From Angelakisella sp. (lineage in GTDB: Bacteria; Bacillota; Clostridia; Oscillospirales; Ruminococcaceae): DNA of 22,584 bases. This document shows positions 1-9,214 of this stretch, in pieces; within the stretch, counting starts at the first letter, position 1, and each line of letters begins with the position of its first letter. The notes under the pieces are model-generated. The model was not told where the DNA came from. It saw only the letters and a list, made by a program, of their open reading frames with translations, and searched no databases. The position numbers and the translations under genes are program-made. The stretch covers positions 1 through 22,584 of the forward strand of contig JAAWEO010000014.1 in NCBI GenBank assembly GCA_022794295.1. The letters are read 5' to 3'.

Positions 1-16
1 GCTCTTTCCCTCAAAA

Positions 17-37
17 GTAGTAAATTGGTAGTAAATT
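17..37. repeat. Short tandem direct repeat
   Basis: The 10-bp word GTAGTAAATT occurs twice, at 17-26 and 28-37, one base apart, just before the first ORF. It is AT-rich and could be chance or a small binding site. Nothing else supports a function. Confidence 0.35.
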
Positions 38-57
38 CAGCTTGAAATCCTGCGTGT

Positions 58-351
58 ATGCCCGTAAATCAAGGCTTTTTTGAGATAATCAACCATTTTG
101 CGATAAAAAAACTTGAAAAATATCGGGATTATCAGGAGCAGCAAAAGAAGAATGATATCCCGGTTGAAATTTTATTGACCAAGCGGGAATTACACTTGAT
201 TGCAGAAGGATTAACGCTCTTAGATGTAACCGCAAAACAGCGTATGCGGATCAATACCGTCTGCGAAAAACCATTTCCGATCCTGTATGAGTACCGTTTG
301 ATTCACACGCTGATTAAACGGATCGAAGTTCTCCTCAGTGGTGAAGAATGA
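58..351 (+). CDS. Hypothetical protein, 97 aa
   Basis: I do not recognise this family. The frame is open from 46 to 351, and the first ATG (58) is taken as the start. No convincing ribosome binding site precedes it, so the true start could lie elsewhere. The product is small, charged and apparently cytoplasmic, with no signal peptide or membrane segment. Its N-terminal half is lysine/glutamine-rich (LEKYRDYQEQQKKND), and the rest (TKRELHLIAEGLTLLDV, then LIHTLIKRIEVLLSGEE) looks alpha-helical. The DNA is clearly more AT-rich than the core genes at the right of the window, as expected for accessory DNA. It lies about 260 bp upstream of the RHS gene on the same strand, but an AT-rich gap separates them, so co-transcription is not evident. 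Confidence 0.5.
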   Translation: MPVNQGFFEIINHFAIKKLEKYRDYQEQQKKNDIPVEILLTKRELHLIAEGLTLLDVTAKQRMRINTVCEKPFPILYEYRLIHTLIKRIEVLLSGEE

Positions 352-487
352 AAACCGGTGCAAAATATTTTATATTTCTGCAAATCAATATTTTTATTAT
401 ATAAAATGCACAATAATTATAAACAAGTTATATTTATTTAGACTGCTGAATCAACCTTCTTTATTTGCTACAATTATAAACATAGGA

Positions 488-562
488 AAAGTGTCGTTTT
501 TGCGTGTTATTTGGTGGGCACGAGATCCCAAAAGTAATGCAAGTTTAATAAAACGACACTTT
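488..562. repeat. 13-bp perfect inverted repeat in RHS gene leader
   Basis: AAAGTGTCGTTTT at 488-500 is exactly mirrored by AAAACGACACTTT at 550-562, with a 49-nt spacer. It lies in the AT-rich gap 352-609, 47 bp before the RHS start codon. It could be a looped or paired operator for RHS expression, a long-range leader hairpin, or the ends of a small decayed element. The rest of the gap is AT-rich and I see no confident promoter in it; TACAAT- and TATAAA-like words near 470-480 lack a good -35 partner. Confidence 0.6.
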
Positions 563-594
563 GTATCCGTTGAAAGAGGAACATACAGCAACAT

Positions 595-602
595 GAGGAG
601 GA
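595..602 (+). promoter_or_regulatory. Ribosome binding site of the RHS gene
   Basis: GAGGAGGA lies 7 nt before the ATG at 610. This is a near-perfect Shine-Dalgarno match and fixes the start of the RHS reading frame at a canonical signal peptide. Confidence 0.85.
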
Positions 603-609
603 CAACGAG

Positions 610-3600
610 ATGAAACAGAAGCGTACCATGTGGCAGCGCCTAACATCGGGTCTGCTCAGTGTGCTGCTGGTAGCCACCAGCATCCCACTGACTGCGGTGA
701 CCGCCTTTGGCGTCAGCGTGAACGCCAGCATCGAGGACTACAAATATAACAAGCTGTGGGGCCTCACCAACTATCGGCCCATGGCCTATGCCACCAGCAC
801 CATTGGCCCCCGGCAGTCCATCTTGTCCTCCCCCGTTGCAGCTGCCGGTTATACCGATGCGGGGACCGACTGGATATATTTTGCGTTCAGTATCGCAGCT
901 ACGCAGAAAGTCAACCTCAAGGTCTATAAATACGATACCGGTGAACCGGACCTTCTGCTGTACAATGAACAGTATAAGCAGCAGGAGATGGGAGATGCTT
1001 TCCCGGCCTCCAAGTACCATGTAGCCAACCCGGAGGATTTCCTGGGTTATCTCAATGCCTACCAGTACAAGGACCACCTCAATGCCTCCGGCACAGCGGT
1101 AGTCAAAGGCGAATTGGGTGCAATCGAAGCGGACCTTCTAAAATTGACCGAAAGCAGCCCCGAACTCACCGCCGCCAAAGAGGTGGAGGTATATGGCCTT
1201 TCCGGCCAAGCCCTGCGCTGGGCTACCCCTGCCCAGTATTTCCTTGCCAAGGGCCAGACTCCGCCTTGGGTGCGGGATTCCGGCCCTATCCCGGAAACGG
1301 AGGAAGACCCTCTGCCCGAGGAAAATGAGGAAAACCCTGAAGAACCAGTAGAGCCCCCGGAAGATACCAAAACCGAAACTCCGGAAGAAAACCCGGAGGA
1401 AACTCCTGACGAAGAGCCGGGGTCTGACACCCCTGCCCCGGAAGAGACCCCGGAGCCCGACGAGACCCCCGATCCTGGGCCGGAAGAAACTCCAGACCCT
1501 GCTCCGGAAGAAAGCCCCGAACCGGAACCCGACCCGGAGCCGGACCCCACTCCGGCGGAAGATGACAATGCGGACGATCCCGCCGAGCCATCCGGTGAGG
1601 ATACGGACAGCCGCACCCTGGCCGCCTATGCCGCAGACGGGGAAATTTTCCTTGCCGCCGAGGATGCAGCCTCCGCCGATGGGGAGCCTATCCCGGAAGA
1701 GGATGCCGACCCTGTTGAGGGCAGCGGAAATGCCTCTGCCCCAGAGGAGACACCTTCTGATAACACCGACGACACCACCGCCCCGGAGGATAGCAGCGAT
1801 ACAGAAGAACCTGCTGAACCGGTCACTCCTTCTGAACCTGAAGATACTACCCCCAGCGATACCGAGAATACAGATGCTCCTAACGACACTACAACTCCAG
1901 CGGAGCCTGTAGCTCCTGCCCCCGAAACTCCAGATGAAACCAAGCCGGAGGAGCCTGCCGCCCCAGAAGAAAAAGAGCCGGAAAAGACTCCGGGGGAGAC
2001 CGACCTTTCCAAAGCGGACGAGATGTACCCCGGCGGGGAGTTCTACGACCTGGAACTCATGCCGGAAGATTTCTTCCTGCCGCCCTTCCCCACCCAAGGA
2101 GAAGAAGAAAACAAGCCCCGGAAAGCCGCCAGAGCTACCCCTGGCGGCGAGGGAGAGGGCTTCATCCACAACTACTTCCTGTGGGATGGCACCATTGTTA
2201 CTGAAGATGGCGCAGTAGAAAGCCTGGAAAGCGGCACCTACCTCATTGCCATTGAGCCCCTGTCCCCCACCGCCCAAGGCCCTGCCGACGACCCCATGAA
2301 ATTCTGGGGCTTCCTACCCTTTACCGTGGACGCCGAAACCTTCGAATCTAAGGAAGGTTTTATTACGAAATATCCAATTGTCCTTTGGACCAAATTCACC
2401 TGGGGCGACCCTGTGGACCTCCGCAGCGGCAACCTTATCTGGGAGTACGAAGACCTGGCCATCGAGGCCAAGGAACGCTTCACCTTCACCCATACCTATG
2501 AATCCCTCCGGGCAGGCCACGACTTTTCCATTGGTTCCGGCTGGGAGCATCCCTACAACTATAGCCTCATCGTCACGCCCCTTTATCTCAAGCTGCACAC
2601 CCCTGGAAAGCCCAGCACCACCTACCCCATTGACTACAGCGGCGAGCTGATCCAGCCGGAGGATGGCCCCATCCTGTCCGAGGGCGGTAGCGGGTATGTC
2701 ACCACCCTGGAGGATGGCACCATCGCAGAGTTCGGCCTTCAGGGCGGCCCGGTCCGGGTCACCAAGCCGGACGGAAAGGTGCTGGAGTTCACCGGTACCG
2801 AAAGAGGCTACGCTGCCTCTGTCACCAACGGCGTGGGCACTTTCTACTTTGATTACGACGAGCACGACCACCTCACCACTGTCACCGACAGCGCAGGGAG
2901 AAGTGTGTCCTTCGAGTATGAGAAGAACGACCTCACCCGGTTCACCAACGCAGATGGCGACACCCTCCTGTACACCTACGACGGGAAACACAACCTCCTC
3001 ACGGTAGAGGACTTCAACGGCAATGTCTACCTCACCAACGAGTACGACAGCAAACACCGGGTCACCAGTCAGTATATCCCCGACCGTGGGCAGATGACCT
3101 TTACCTATGACGACGCAAATCGAACCAACCGTTACGAGGATGAAAACGGGCTGTTCTGCGAGATCACCATGGACGACAACAACTGCGTCCTCTCCCAGAC
3201 CACCCCGGACGGAACCGAGACCTACGAATATGACTCCCTCCTGCGGATGACCAAGAAGGTAGACTGCAAGGGTGGGGTCTGGCAGTACACCTATTGGGGG
3301 GACAGCCTGGAACTGCCCGCCTCCATCACCTACCCGGACGGGCACAAGGAGACCTTTGAGTATAACGACGAGCAGATGACCAAAAAGGTCCAGCGGGACG
3401 GACAGGTCCTAACCTACACCTACGATGGGGACCGCCTCACCAGCGAGACCGACGCCAACGGCGGCACCCGGACCTATACCTATGATGACCGTGGGTATCT
3501 GAAATCCTCCAAGGACGCCCTGGGCAAGGTGACCAAGTACACCTGCGACGACAAGGGGAATGTCCTCACCGAGACTGACCCCCTGGGCCACACCACCACC

Positions 3601-6600
3601 TATACCTACGACGAGGTGGGGCGGATCACCAGCGTCACCACGCCTCTGGGAAACAAGACCACCTACGCCTACACCACCGCCGGAAAGCTGATGACCGAGA
3701 CCGACGCCCTGGGGCATACCCGGGAGTACGCCTATTCCGGCAACGGCTACACCACCATGGAGGGCGATTTCAACGGCAACGCTGTCTATTATGCCTATAA
3801 CATCATGAACCAGCGCACCTCCATGACCGACCGGCGGGGGGCCACCACCTACTACGAGTACGATGGAGCCGGGAATCTTATCAGCTCCACCGACCCGGAT
3901 GGCAGCAGCACAGAGTACACCTACGACCCCATGGGCCGGATGACCTCCATGACCGACGGTGAGGGGAACACCACCAGCTTCCAGTATGACGAGTTGGGGA
4001 ACCTCACCGTTCAGACCGACGCCGCCGGAAACGATTTCGTCACGGAGTATAACCCTGTTGGATTTATACTCTCCGAGACCGACGAGGCGGGCCGGACCGA
4101 TACCTACACCCGTGACGCCATGGGCCGTGTCCTCACCAAGACCGACGCCATGGGCGGGGTGACCAAGTACAGCTACGACGCAAACGGGAACCTCCTGACC
4201 ACCACCAGCCCGGAGGGGCTGACCACCTCCTACCAGTATGATGCGGAGAACCGCCTGACCTCTGTCACCACTCCAATGGGCCACAAGACAGGGTTTGTTT
4301 ACAATGCCATCGGGCAGCTGGTGGGGACCACCAACGCCATGGACGGGGAGCAGTCCGCCGTTTACGATGCCGACGGGAACCTCACCGGCGAGACCGACCC
4401 CATGGGCTTTGAGACCCGGTACGAGTACGACGCCCTGGGCCGTGCCACCAAGCGAGTGAATGCCGACGGTACCACGGTAGAGTACACCTATGACAACAAT
4501 GGCAACATTACTGCGATCAAGGACCAGAAGGGTTTTACCACCAACTATACCTACAACGCCAACGACCAGCTGGCCACCGTCACCGACCCCATGGGCGGCG
4601 TGACCGTTATGGAGTACACTCCTGCCGGTCATCTCTCCTCTGTCACCGATGCCGAGGGTGGGACTGAAAGCTACGCCTACGACGGGGCCGGGAATCTGGC
4701 GGCCAAGACCGACCGCAACGGCAACACCACCAGCTACACCTATGACAGCCTGCATCGGATTTCCTCCATTGTGGATGGAGAAAATGGTGTCACCCTTTAC
4801 GAGTATGACGAGGTGGGCAACGTCACCGCCCTGATCCGTCCCAACGAGGGGGTCATCCGGTACGAGTACGACGATCTGGACCGTGCCACCTCCATGACCG
4901 ACGCCGAGGGCCACCGGACCACCTATGTCTACGACAAGGACGGTCTGCTCCTTTCCGAGACCGACCCGCGGGGCGGCGTCACCAGGCATGAGTACGACGA
5001 CGAGGGCAAGCGGACCAAGACCACCAGCCCCATGGGCTTCGTGACCCTCTACAGCTATGACGCCCTGGGCCGCCTGGTAGCCACCGTGGACGCCAACCAG
5101 GGGGAGAGCAAGGCCACCTACGACGCCAACGGGCGGCTCACCTCTGTTACCACTCCCCTGGGCCTGACTACCGGCTACGAGTACGACTCCATGGGCCGCC
5201 TCACCAAGGAGACCCAGCAGGACGGGACGGTTCTGCGGTATGAGTACGACGAGAACGGCAACCTGGTGAAGGAGACCGACGCCAAGGGCGGCGTCACTGC
5301 CTACACCTACGACGCCAACAACCGCCTCACCTCCCGGACCGACCCGGAGGGGGACGTGGTTCGGTACGGCTACAACGCCAACCACTGGATCACCTCCGCC
5401 GAGGATGGCGAAGGCTATGTCACCGAGTACCAGTATGACGCGGGCGGGAACATCGTCAGCGTCACCGATGGACGTGGGAACAGCACCAAATTCACCTATG
5501 ATGGTCTGGACCGCCTGGTGATGGTGGTGGACGCCGAAAACGGCGTGACCACCTACACCTATGACGAGATCGGGAATGTCACCGCCACCTCCACTCCCAA
5601 CGACGCCACCGTCTCCAGCCAATACGATAAGAACGGGCAGAAGGTCTCCGAGACAGACGGAGAGGGGTATGTCACTGCCTACACCTACGACGGAAATGGC
5701 AACCTTACCTCCAAGACCGACCCCAGAGAGGGGACCACCACCTATACCTACGACGCCGACAACCGGCTGACCAAGGTGACCACTCCCATGGGCTTCGAGA
5801 CTGCCTATGTCTACGATTCCCTGGGCCAGCTGGTGGCGGTCATCGACGCCAACCAGGGGGAGAGCAAGGCCTCCTACGATGCCGACGGGCGGCTTACCTC
5901 GGTGACCACCCCTCTGGGCCTGGTGACTTCCTACCAGTACGACGAGATGGGGCGGATCGTGAAGCAGATCAACCCCGACGCCACCTCCATCAAATATACC
6001 TATGACGCCAACGGGAACCGGCTCACCATGACCGACGCCCGGGGGAATACCACCACCTACACCTACAATAAGGACAACCTGCTGACCTCCGCCACCGACC
6101 CGGAGGGCGGTGTGGTGACCTATACCTACAACAAGAATCACGAGGCTGTCACCCGGACCAATGAAAAGGGCGGCGTGGTAACTGCGGTCTACGATGCCAA
6201 CGGCAACATCACCCAGGTGACCGACGCCAGGGGCAACAGCAGCGCCTACCAGTACGACAAGCTGAACCGTCTCACCACCGCCACCACGGCAGAGGGGAAC
6301 GTCACCACCTACACCTACGACGGGGTGGGGATGACCGCCACGGTCACGAGGCCCACCGGCGGCGTGTTCCAGAATACCTACGACAAGAACAGCCAGGTGG
6401 TCCAGTGGACCGACTCCCTGGAGAACAGTGAACAGTATGTCTACGATGGCAACGGCAACCTTATTGAAAAGACCAACCGCCGTGGCTACAAAACCACCTA
6501 CCAGTACGACGCCGACGACCGGCTGGTCAAGACCACCGACGCCCTGGGGAACACCACCGTTTACACCTACGACGCCCTTGGGCAGCTGATCGCGGTGGAG

Positions 6601-8457
6601 GACAAGCTGGGAGAGAACACCGCCAGCAGGTACGACGCCGACGGGCGGCTGATCCAGGAGACCAACGAGCTGGGCCATAAGGTACACTATGTCTATGACC
6701 GCATGGGCCGGGTGACCAAAAAGACCAACGAGGATGGCACCAGCCAGGAGTACACCTACGACGCCAACGGAAACCTCCTCACCGTCACCAACGAGCGGGG
6801 CTTTGTCACTCGTTATACCTACGACAAGAACAACCGCCTCCTCACCGAGACCGACCCCCTGGGCGGCGTGACCACCAAGACCTACACCGAGACCGGCATG
6901 GTGGCCACCGAGAAGGACGCCCTGGAGGGGATGTGGTACTACACCTACGACGAAAACGACAACATCATCTCCATCCGGGATCCCGAGTGGTACATGGTGC
7001 GGTACACCTATGATAAGGACAACCGCCCTGTCACCGCCAAGGACCGCCGTGGCAACGTGACCTCCTTCGTCTACGACGAGAATGGCAACATCATCGAGGT
7101 CCACAACCCCGATGGAGGCATCGAAAAGTACACCTACGACACCAACGACCAGGTCCTTACGTACACCGATGGAGAGGGCTACACCACCTACTACGAGTAC
7201 GACGAAAACGGGAATCTGGTCACCGTCACCGATCCCCGGGGCAACAGCCGCACCGGGATCTACGACCCCCTGGACCAGCTCATTGAGACCATCAACGAGG
7301 AGGGTGGCAAGGTCCTGCTGACCTACGACGCCATGGGCCGGGTGATCCAGGCCATTAACGAGGATGGCGCCGTGACCAACTATACCCGCGATGGAAAGGG
7401 CCGGATCACCGCCATCCAGGACGCCCACGGCAACTACCGCTACCTGGAGTACGACCCCATGGACCGGATCACCGCTGACACCGACGAGAACGGCATCCGC
7501 CGGACCTACGACTACGACGCCCGTGGGAATCTGGTGAAGTGGACCGATGGTCTGGGCAACAGCGAATATTACAGCTATGATGGCAACGACCGCCTCACCC
7601 GGCTGGTGGACCGCAACGGAGAGACCTACGTCTACACCTATGACGCTCTAAATCGTATCGTCAGTGAGACCAACCCCCTTGACGGGACCAAGACTTTCCA
7701 TTATGATAAAGACAGCCGGATCGTGGGCGTTACCGACCGCAACGGCGTCCGCACCAGCTACAAGCTGGACGGGAACGGGAATATCGTCGAGTCCATCGAC
7801 GGAGAGGGCCACAGCAGCTTTTTCGAGTACGACAAGATGAACCGCCTCACCAAGGTGAAGCTGCGGCGCATCGACAAGGTCCATGATGTGGACGAGATCC
7901 AGGAGACCCTGTACACCTACGACCACCGTGGCCTGGTGAAGACCGAGGTCAACGCCGCCGGGGACGGAAAAGCCCTGGTCTACGATGGCAACGGCAATCT
8001 GATCCAGAAGACCGACGAGGACGGGTATGTCACCGACTACGAGTACAGCCCGGTGAACCTGGTCTCCAAGGCCAGCTACGCCGACGGAAAGACCGCCACC
8101 TATCTCTACGATGGCACCGGCGACCTGATCCGGATGGTGGACTGGGTTGGTGAGACCACCTTCGAGTACGACCTTCTGGACCGGCTGCTCAATGTCAACG
8201 ACCACAACGACCGGAACGTAAACTACGTCTACGACAACGTGGGCAACACCATCGCCATCCAGTATCCCGACGGGACCCAGGCGGATTACTGGTACGACGA
8301 GGAGAACCAGATGGTGGAGCTGGCCGACCTGGATGGCGGACTCTCCCGATTCGAGTTCGACCCCAACGGCAACGTCACCTACAAGGAGTACCCCAACAAC
8401 GAAACTGCCCTGTATAGCTACGACGCCTGGAACCAGCTGTCCAAATTGTGGTTATAA
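610..8457 (+). CDS. Secreted RHS/YD-repeat protein, C-terminally truncated
   Basis: A 2615-aa cell-surface protein of the RHS/YD-repeat family. Residues 1 to about 35 form a signal peptide (basic MKQKRTMWQR, hydrophobic LLSVLLVATSIPLTAVTA). An unrecognised N-terminal domain follows. About residues 226-467 are a Pro/Glu/Asp/Thr linker (repeats such as PEETPDPGPEE) that probably crosses the cell wall. Residues near 599-609 (GDPVDLRSGNL) match the DUF6531 motif that precedes RHS repeats. From about residue 745 to the end there are YD repeats of about 21 residues (Y.YD..G.L...TD..G), roughly 85-90 judged by length. In the known family these form a spiral shell that usually encloses a C-terminal toxin. 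Here the protein ends at ...SYDAWNQLSKLWL, still inside the repeats: no RHS-associated core, no DPxG autoprotease motif and no toxin domain. The 3' end coincides with a sharp drop to AT-rich DNA and a fusion to another gene's coding sequence, so I infer truncation by recombination. It may still act as an adhesin-like surface protein. Confidence 0.9.
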   Translation: MKQKRTMWQRLTSGLLSVLLVATSIPLTAVTAFGVSVNASIEDYKYNKLWGLTNYRPMAYATSTIGPRQSILSSPVAAAGYTDAGTDWIYFAFSIAATQKVNLKVYKYDTGEPDLLLYNEQYKQQEMGDAFPASKYHVANPEDFLGYLNAYQYKDHLNASGTAVVKGELGAIEADLLKLTESSPELTAAKEVEVYGLSGQALRWATPAQYFLAKGQTPPWVRDSGPIPETEEDPLPEENEENPEEPVEPPEDTKTETPEENPEETPDEEPGSDTPAPEETPEPDETPDPGPEETPDPAPEESPEPEPDPEPDPTPAEDDNADDPAEPSGEDTDSRTLAAYAADGEIFLAAEDAASADGEPIPEEDADPVEGSGNASAPEETPSDNTDDTTAPEDSSDTEEPAEPVTPSEPEDTTPSDTENTDAPNDTTTPAEPVAPAPETPDETKPEEPAAPEEKEPEKTPGETDLSKADEMYPGGEFYDLELMPEDFFLPPFPTQGEEENKPRKAARATPGGEGEGFIHNYFLWDGTIVTEDGAVESLESGTYLIAIEPLSPTAQGPADDPMKFWGFLPFTVDAETFESKEGFITKYPIVLWTKFTWGDPVDLRSGNLIWEYEDLAIEAKERFTFTHTYESLRAGHDFSIGSGWEHPYNYSLIVTPLYLKLHTPGKPSTTYPIDYSGELIQPEDGPILSEGGSGYVTTLEDGTIAEFGLQGGPVRVTKPDGKVLEFTGTERGYAASVTNGVGTFYFDYDEHDHLTTVTDSAGRSVSFEYEKNDLTRFTNADGDTLLYTYDGKHNLLTVEDFNGNVYLTNEYDSKHRVTSQYIPDRGQMTFTYDDANRTNRYEDENGLFCEITMDDNNCVLSQTTPDGTETYEYDSLLRMTKKVDCKGGVWQYTYWGDSLELPASITYPDGHKETFEYNDEQMTKKVQRDGQVLTYTYDGDRLTSETDANGGTRTYTYDDRGYLKSSKDALGKVTKYTCDDKGNVLTETDPLGHTTTYTYDEVGRITSVTTPLGNKTTYAYTTAGKLMTETDALGHTREYAYSGNGYTTMEGDFNGNAVYYAYNIMNQRTSMTDRRGATTYYEYDGAGNLISSTDPDGSSTEYTYDPMGRMTSMTDGEGNTTSFQYDELGNLTVQTDAAGNDFVTEYNPVGFILSETDEAGRTDTYTRDAMGRVLTKTDAMGGVTKYSYDANGNLLTTTSPEGLTTSYQYDAENRLTSVTTPMGHKTGFVYNAIGQLVGTTNAMDGEQSAVYDADGNLTGETDPMGFETRYEYDALGRATKRVNADGTTVEYTYDNNGNITAIKDQKGFTTNYTYNANDQLATVTDPMGGVTVMEYTPAGHLSSVTDAEGGTESYAYDGAGNLAAKTDRNGNTTSYTYDSLHRISSIVDGENGVTLYEYDEVGNVTALIRPNEGVIRYEYDDLDRATSMTDAEGHRTTYVYDKDGLLLSETDPRGGVTRHEYDDEGKRTKTTSPMGFVTLYSYDALGRLVATVDANQGESKATYDANGRLTSVTTPLGLTTGYEYDSMGRLTKETQQDGTVLRYEYDENGNLVKETDAKGGVTAYTYDANNRLTSRTDPEGDVVRYGYNANHWITSAEDGEGYVTEYQYDAGGNIVSVTDGRGNSTKFTYDGLDRLVMVVDAENGVTTYTYDEIGNVTATSTPNDATVSSQYDKNGQKVSETDGEGYVTAYTYDGNGNLTSKTDPREGTTTYTYDADNRLTKVTTPMGFETAYVYDSLGQLVAVIDANQGESKASYDADGRLTSVTTPLGLVTSYQYDEMGRIVKQINPDATSIKYTYDANGNRLTMTDARGNTTTYTYNKDNLLTSATDPEGGVVTYTYNKNHEAVTRTNEKGGVVTAVYDANGNITQVTDARGNSSAYQYDKLNRLTTATTAEGNVTTYTYDGVGMTATVTRPTGGVFQNTYDKNSQVVQWTDSLENSEQYVYDGNGNLIEKTNRRGYKTTYQYDADDRLVKTTDALGNTTVYTYDALGQLIAVEDKLGENTASRYDADGRLIQETNELGHKVHYVYDRMGRVTKKTNEDGTSQEYTYDANGNLLTVTNERGFVTRYTYDKNNRLLTETDPLGGVTTKTYTETGMVATEKDALEGMWYYTYDENDNIISIRDPEWYMVRYTYDKDNRPVTAKDRRGNVTSFVYDENGNIIEVHNPDGGIEKYTYDTNDQVLTYTDGEGYTTYYEYDENGNLVTVTDPRGNSRTGIYDPLDQLIETINEEGGKVLLTYDAMGRVIQAINEDGAVTNYTRDGKGRITAIQDAHGNYRYLEYDPMDRITADTDENGIRRTYDYDARGNLVKWTDGLGNSEYYSYDGNDRLTRLVDRNGETYVYTYDALNRIVSETNPLDGTKTFHYDKDSRIVGVTDRNGVRTSYKLDGNGNIVESIDGEGHSSFFEYDKMNRLTKVKLRRIDKVHDVDEIQETLYTYDHRGLVKTEVNAAGDGKALVYDGNGNLIQKTDEDGYVTDYEYSPVNLVSKASYADGKTATYLYDGTGDLIRMVDWVGETTFEYDLLDRLLNVNDHNDRNVNYVYDNVGNTIAIQYPDGTQADYWYDEENQMVELADLDGGLSRFEFDPNGNVTYKEYPNNETALYSYDAWNQLSKLWL
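4336..6600 (+). repeat. Higher-order repeat of about 756 bp inside the YD region
   Basis: The YD repeats are arranged in larger units. The Gly-Glu-containing segment DANQGESKA(T/S)YDA(N/D)GRLTS begins its Ala codon at 5092 and again at 5848, exactly 756 bp apart. The matching NAMDGEQSAVYDADGNLTG segment has its Ala codon at 4336, again 756 bp earlier. A fourth, more diverged copy (EDKLGENTASRYDADGRLI) lies about 753 bp further on, near 6601. 756 bp is 252 residues, or 12 YD units of 21. This points to segmental duplication of 12-unit blocks. Confidence 0.75.
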
Positions 8458-8749
8458 TCCTGTTATGTCTGTTCCAACAAGAATCCTCTTGTTTTATAGA
8501 CATAAAGCAAGGTGTCCAAATTGCAAAATTGCAGTATCAAATCCGTCTTGGTTTGATATAATGCGGATAATATCTTTTCTGGCTTTTACAATTTGGAATG
8601 CGCCATATGTATATGCATTTTTTGAAGGGGCGGAGTATTCAAAAATAATCTGCTTGTTATTTGACTCGGGCTTTTATCTTGTGTGGGGATTGATTGCACT
8701 CTTTTTTATCCCCTTGCAGAAACATTGGAATGTAACAGAAGACAAGTAA
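8438..8749 (+). pseudogene. 5'-truncated CxxC-21-CxxC two-TM zinc-ribbon protein
   Basis: In the +1 frame relative to the RHS gene, overlapping its last 20 bp, the sequence encodes CPNC, 21 residues, CPNC, then two hydrophobic segments (about IISFLAFTIWNAPYVYAFF and IICLLFDSGFYLVWGLIALF) and a short charged tail ending NVTEDK. Paired CxxC motifs about 20 residues apart followed by two membrane segments match the architecture of the small 'cxxc_20_cxxc' proteins of Firmicutes, whose first CxxC sits a few residues after Met. Here the sequence upstream of the first CxxC is RHS coding DNA, so the native start codon and promoter are gone. The frame remains open back to 8333 but reads RHS sequence out of frame. 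An internal ATG at 8465 has no ribosome binding site and would lose the first CxxC. Expression is therefore doubtful. Confidence 0.6.
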
Positions 8750-8751
8750 GT

Positions 8752-9167
8752 ATTTTTACAAAGACCGATGAACCGCTTGTAAGAGTTCAACGCATGACAA
8801 AGAGATTATGATAACCTATTTGAAGGCAACGCCTGTTGGCTTTTATGCAAACGCCGGAATAGGATTATACAAATATAGCAAAAAAGATTCTTCAATACGA
8901 GAATTGCTTCCACTATCTAAATATGCTGTAACGGTTTTATTGCATCAGAGAATCATCTATTTGTAAATGTGTATGAATATGAAAGCGAAGGGAACAACTT
9001 AGAATCTATTTTTGTATGACAGAAAAACGAAAACGTTTATGGAGTTTGGAGAAGCCTATTTACTTCCTGCTTTTGGGGAAGAAGGTGTTCTCTGTTTTTT
9101 AGATTACGATCAATCAGAGCAGGTGTTAATTTCTTACCACGGGGAAGTTGCAATTTGGGAAACATAA
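8752..9167 (+). pseudogene. Multiply frameshifted gene remnant
   Basis: No intact ORF exists here, but consecutive frames give protein-like text that can be spliced by single shifts: FTKTDEPLVRVQRMTK (frame 1, from about 8755), RDYDNLFEGNA (frame 2, about 8801), TPVGFYANAGIGLYKYSKK onward (frame 3, about 8833-8940), SENHLFVNVYEYESEGNN (frame 2, about 8945-9016), then YDRKTKTFMEFGEAYLLPAF and on to SYHGEVAIWET, stopping at 9167 (frame 3). The codon use is AT-rich like the fragment before it. I do not recognise the family. The position behind an RHS gene is where an immunity gene would sit, but nothing in the sequence proves that role. Several lesions imply long-standing decay. Confidence 0.55.
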
Positions 9168-9214
9168 CACTTATATCTCATAACGAACACAACGAATACT
9201 ACAATAAAAGTATA

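Noticed and set aside
338..613. 91-codon plus-strand frame in the RHS leader
   Set aside because: It covers the inverted repeat and the RHS ribosome binding site, is AT-driven low-complexity text and has no ribosome binding site of its own.
1059..2277. Overlapping minus-strand frames of 128-379 codons opposite the RHS linker
   Set aside because: They mirror the Pro/Glu codon-biased linker and give Ser/Gly- or Arg/Phe-rich low-complexity text without ribosome binding sites.
3409..7428. 1339-codon open frame on the minus strand
   Set aside because: It is antisense to the YD repeats. The repeated codon pattern excludes stops in this frame, and the product is a Val/Gly-rich periodic sequence with no start signal.
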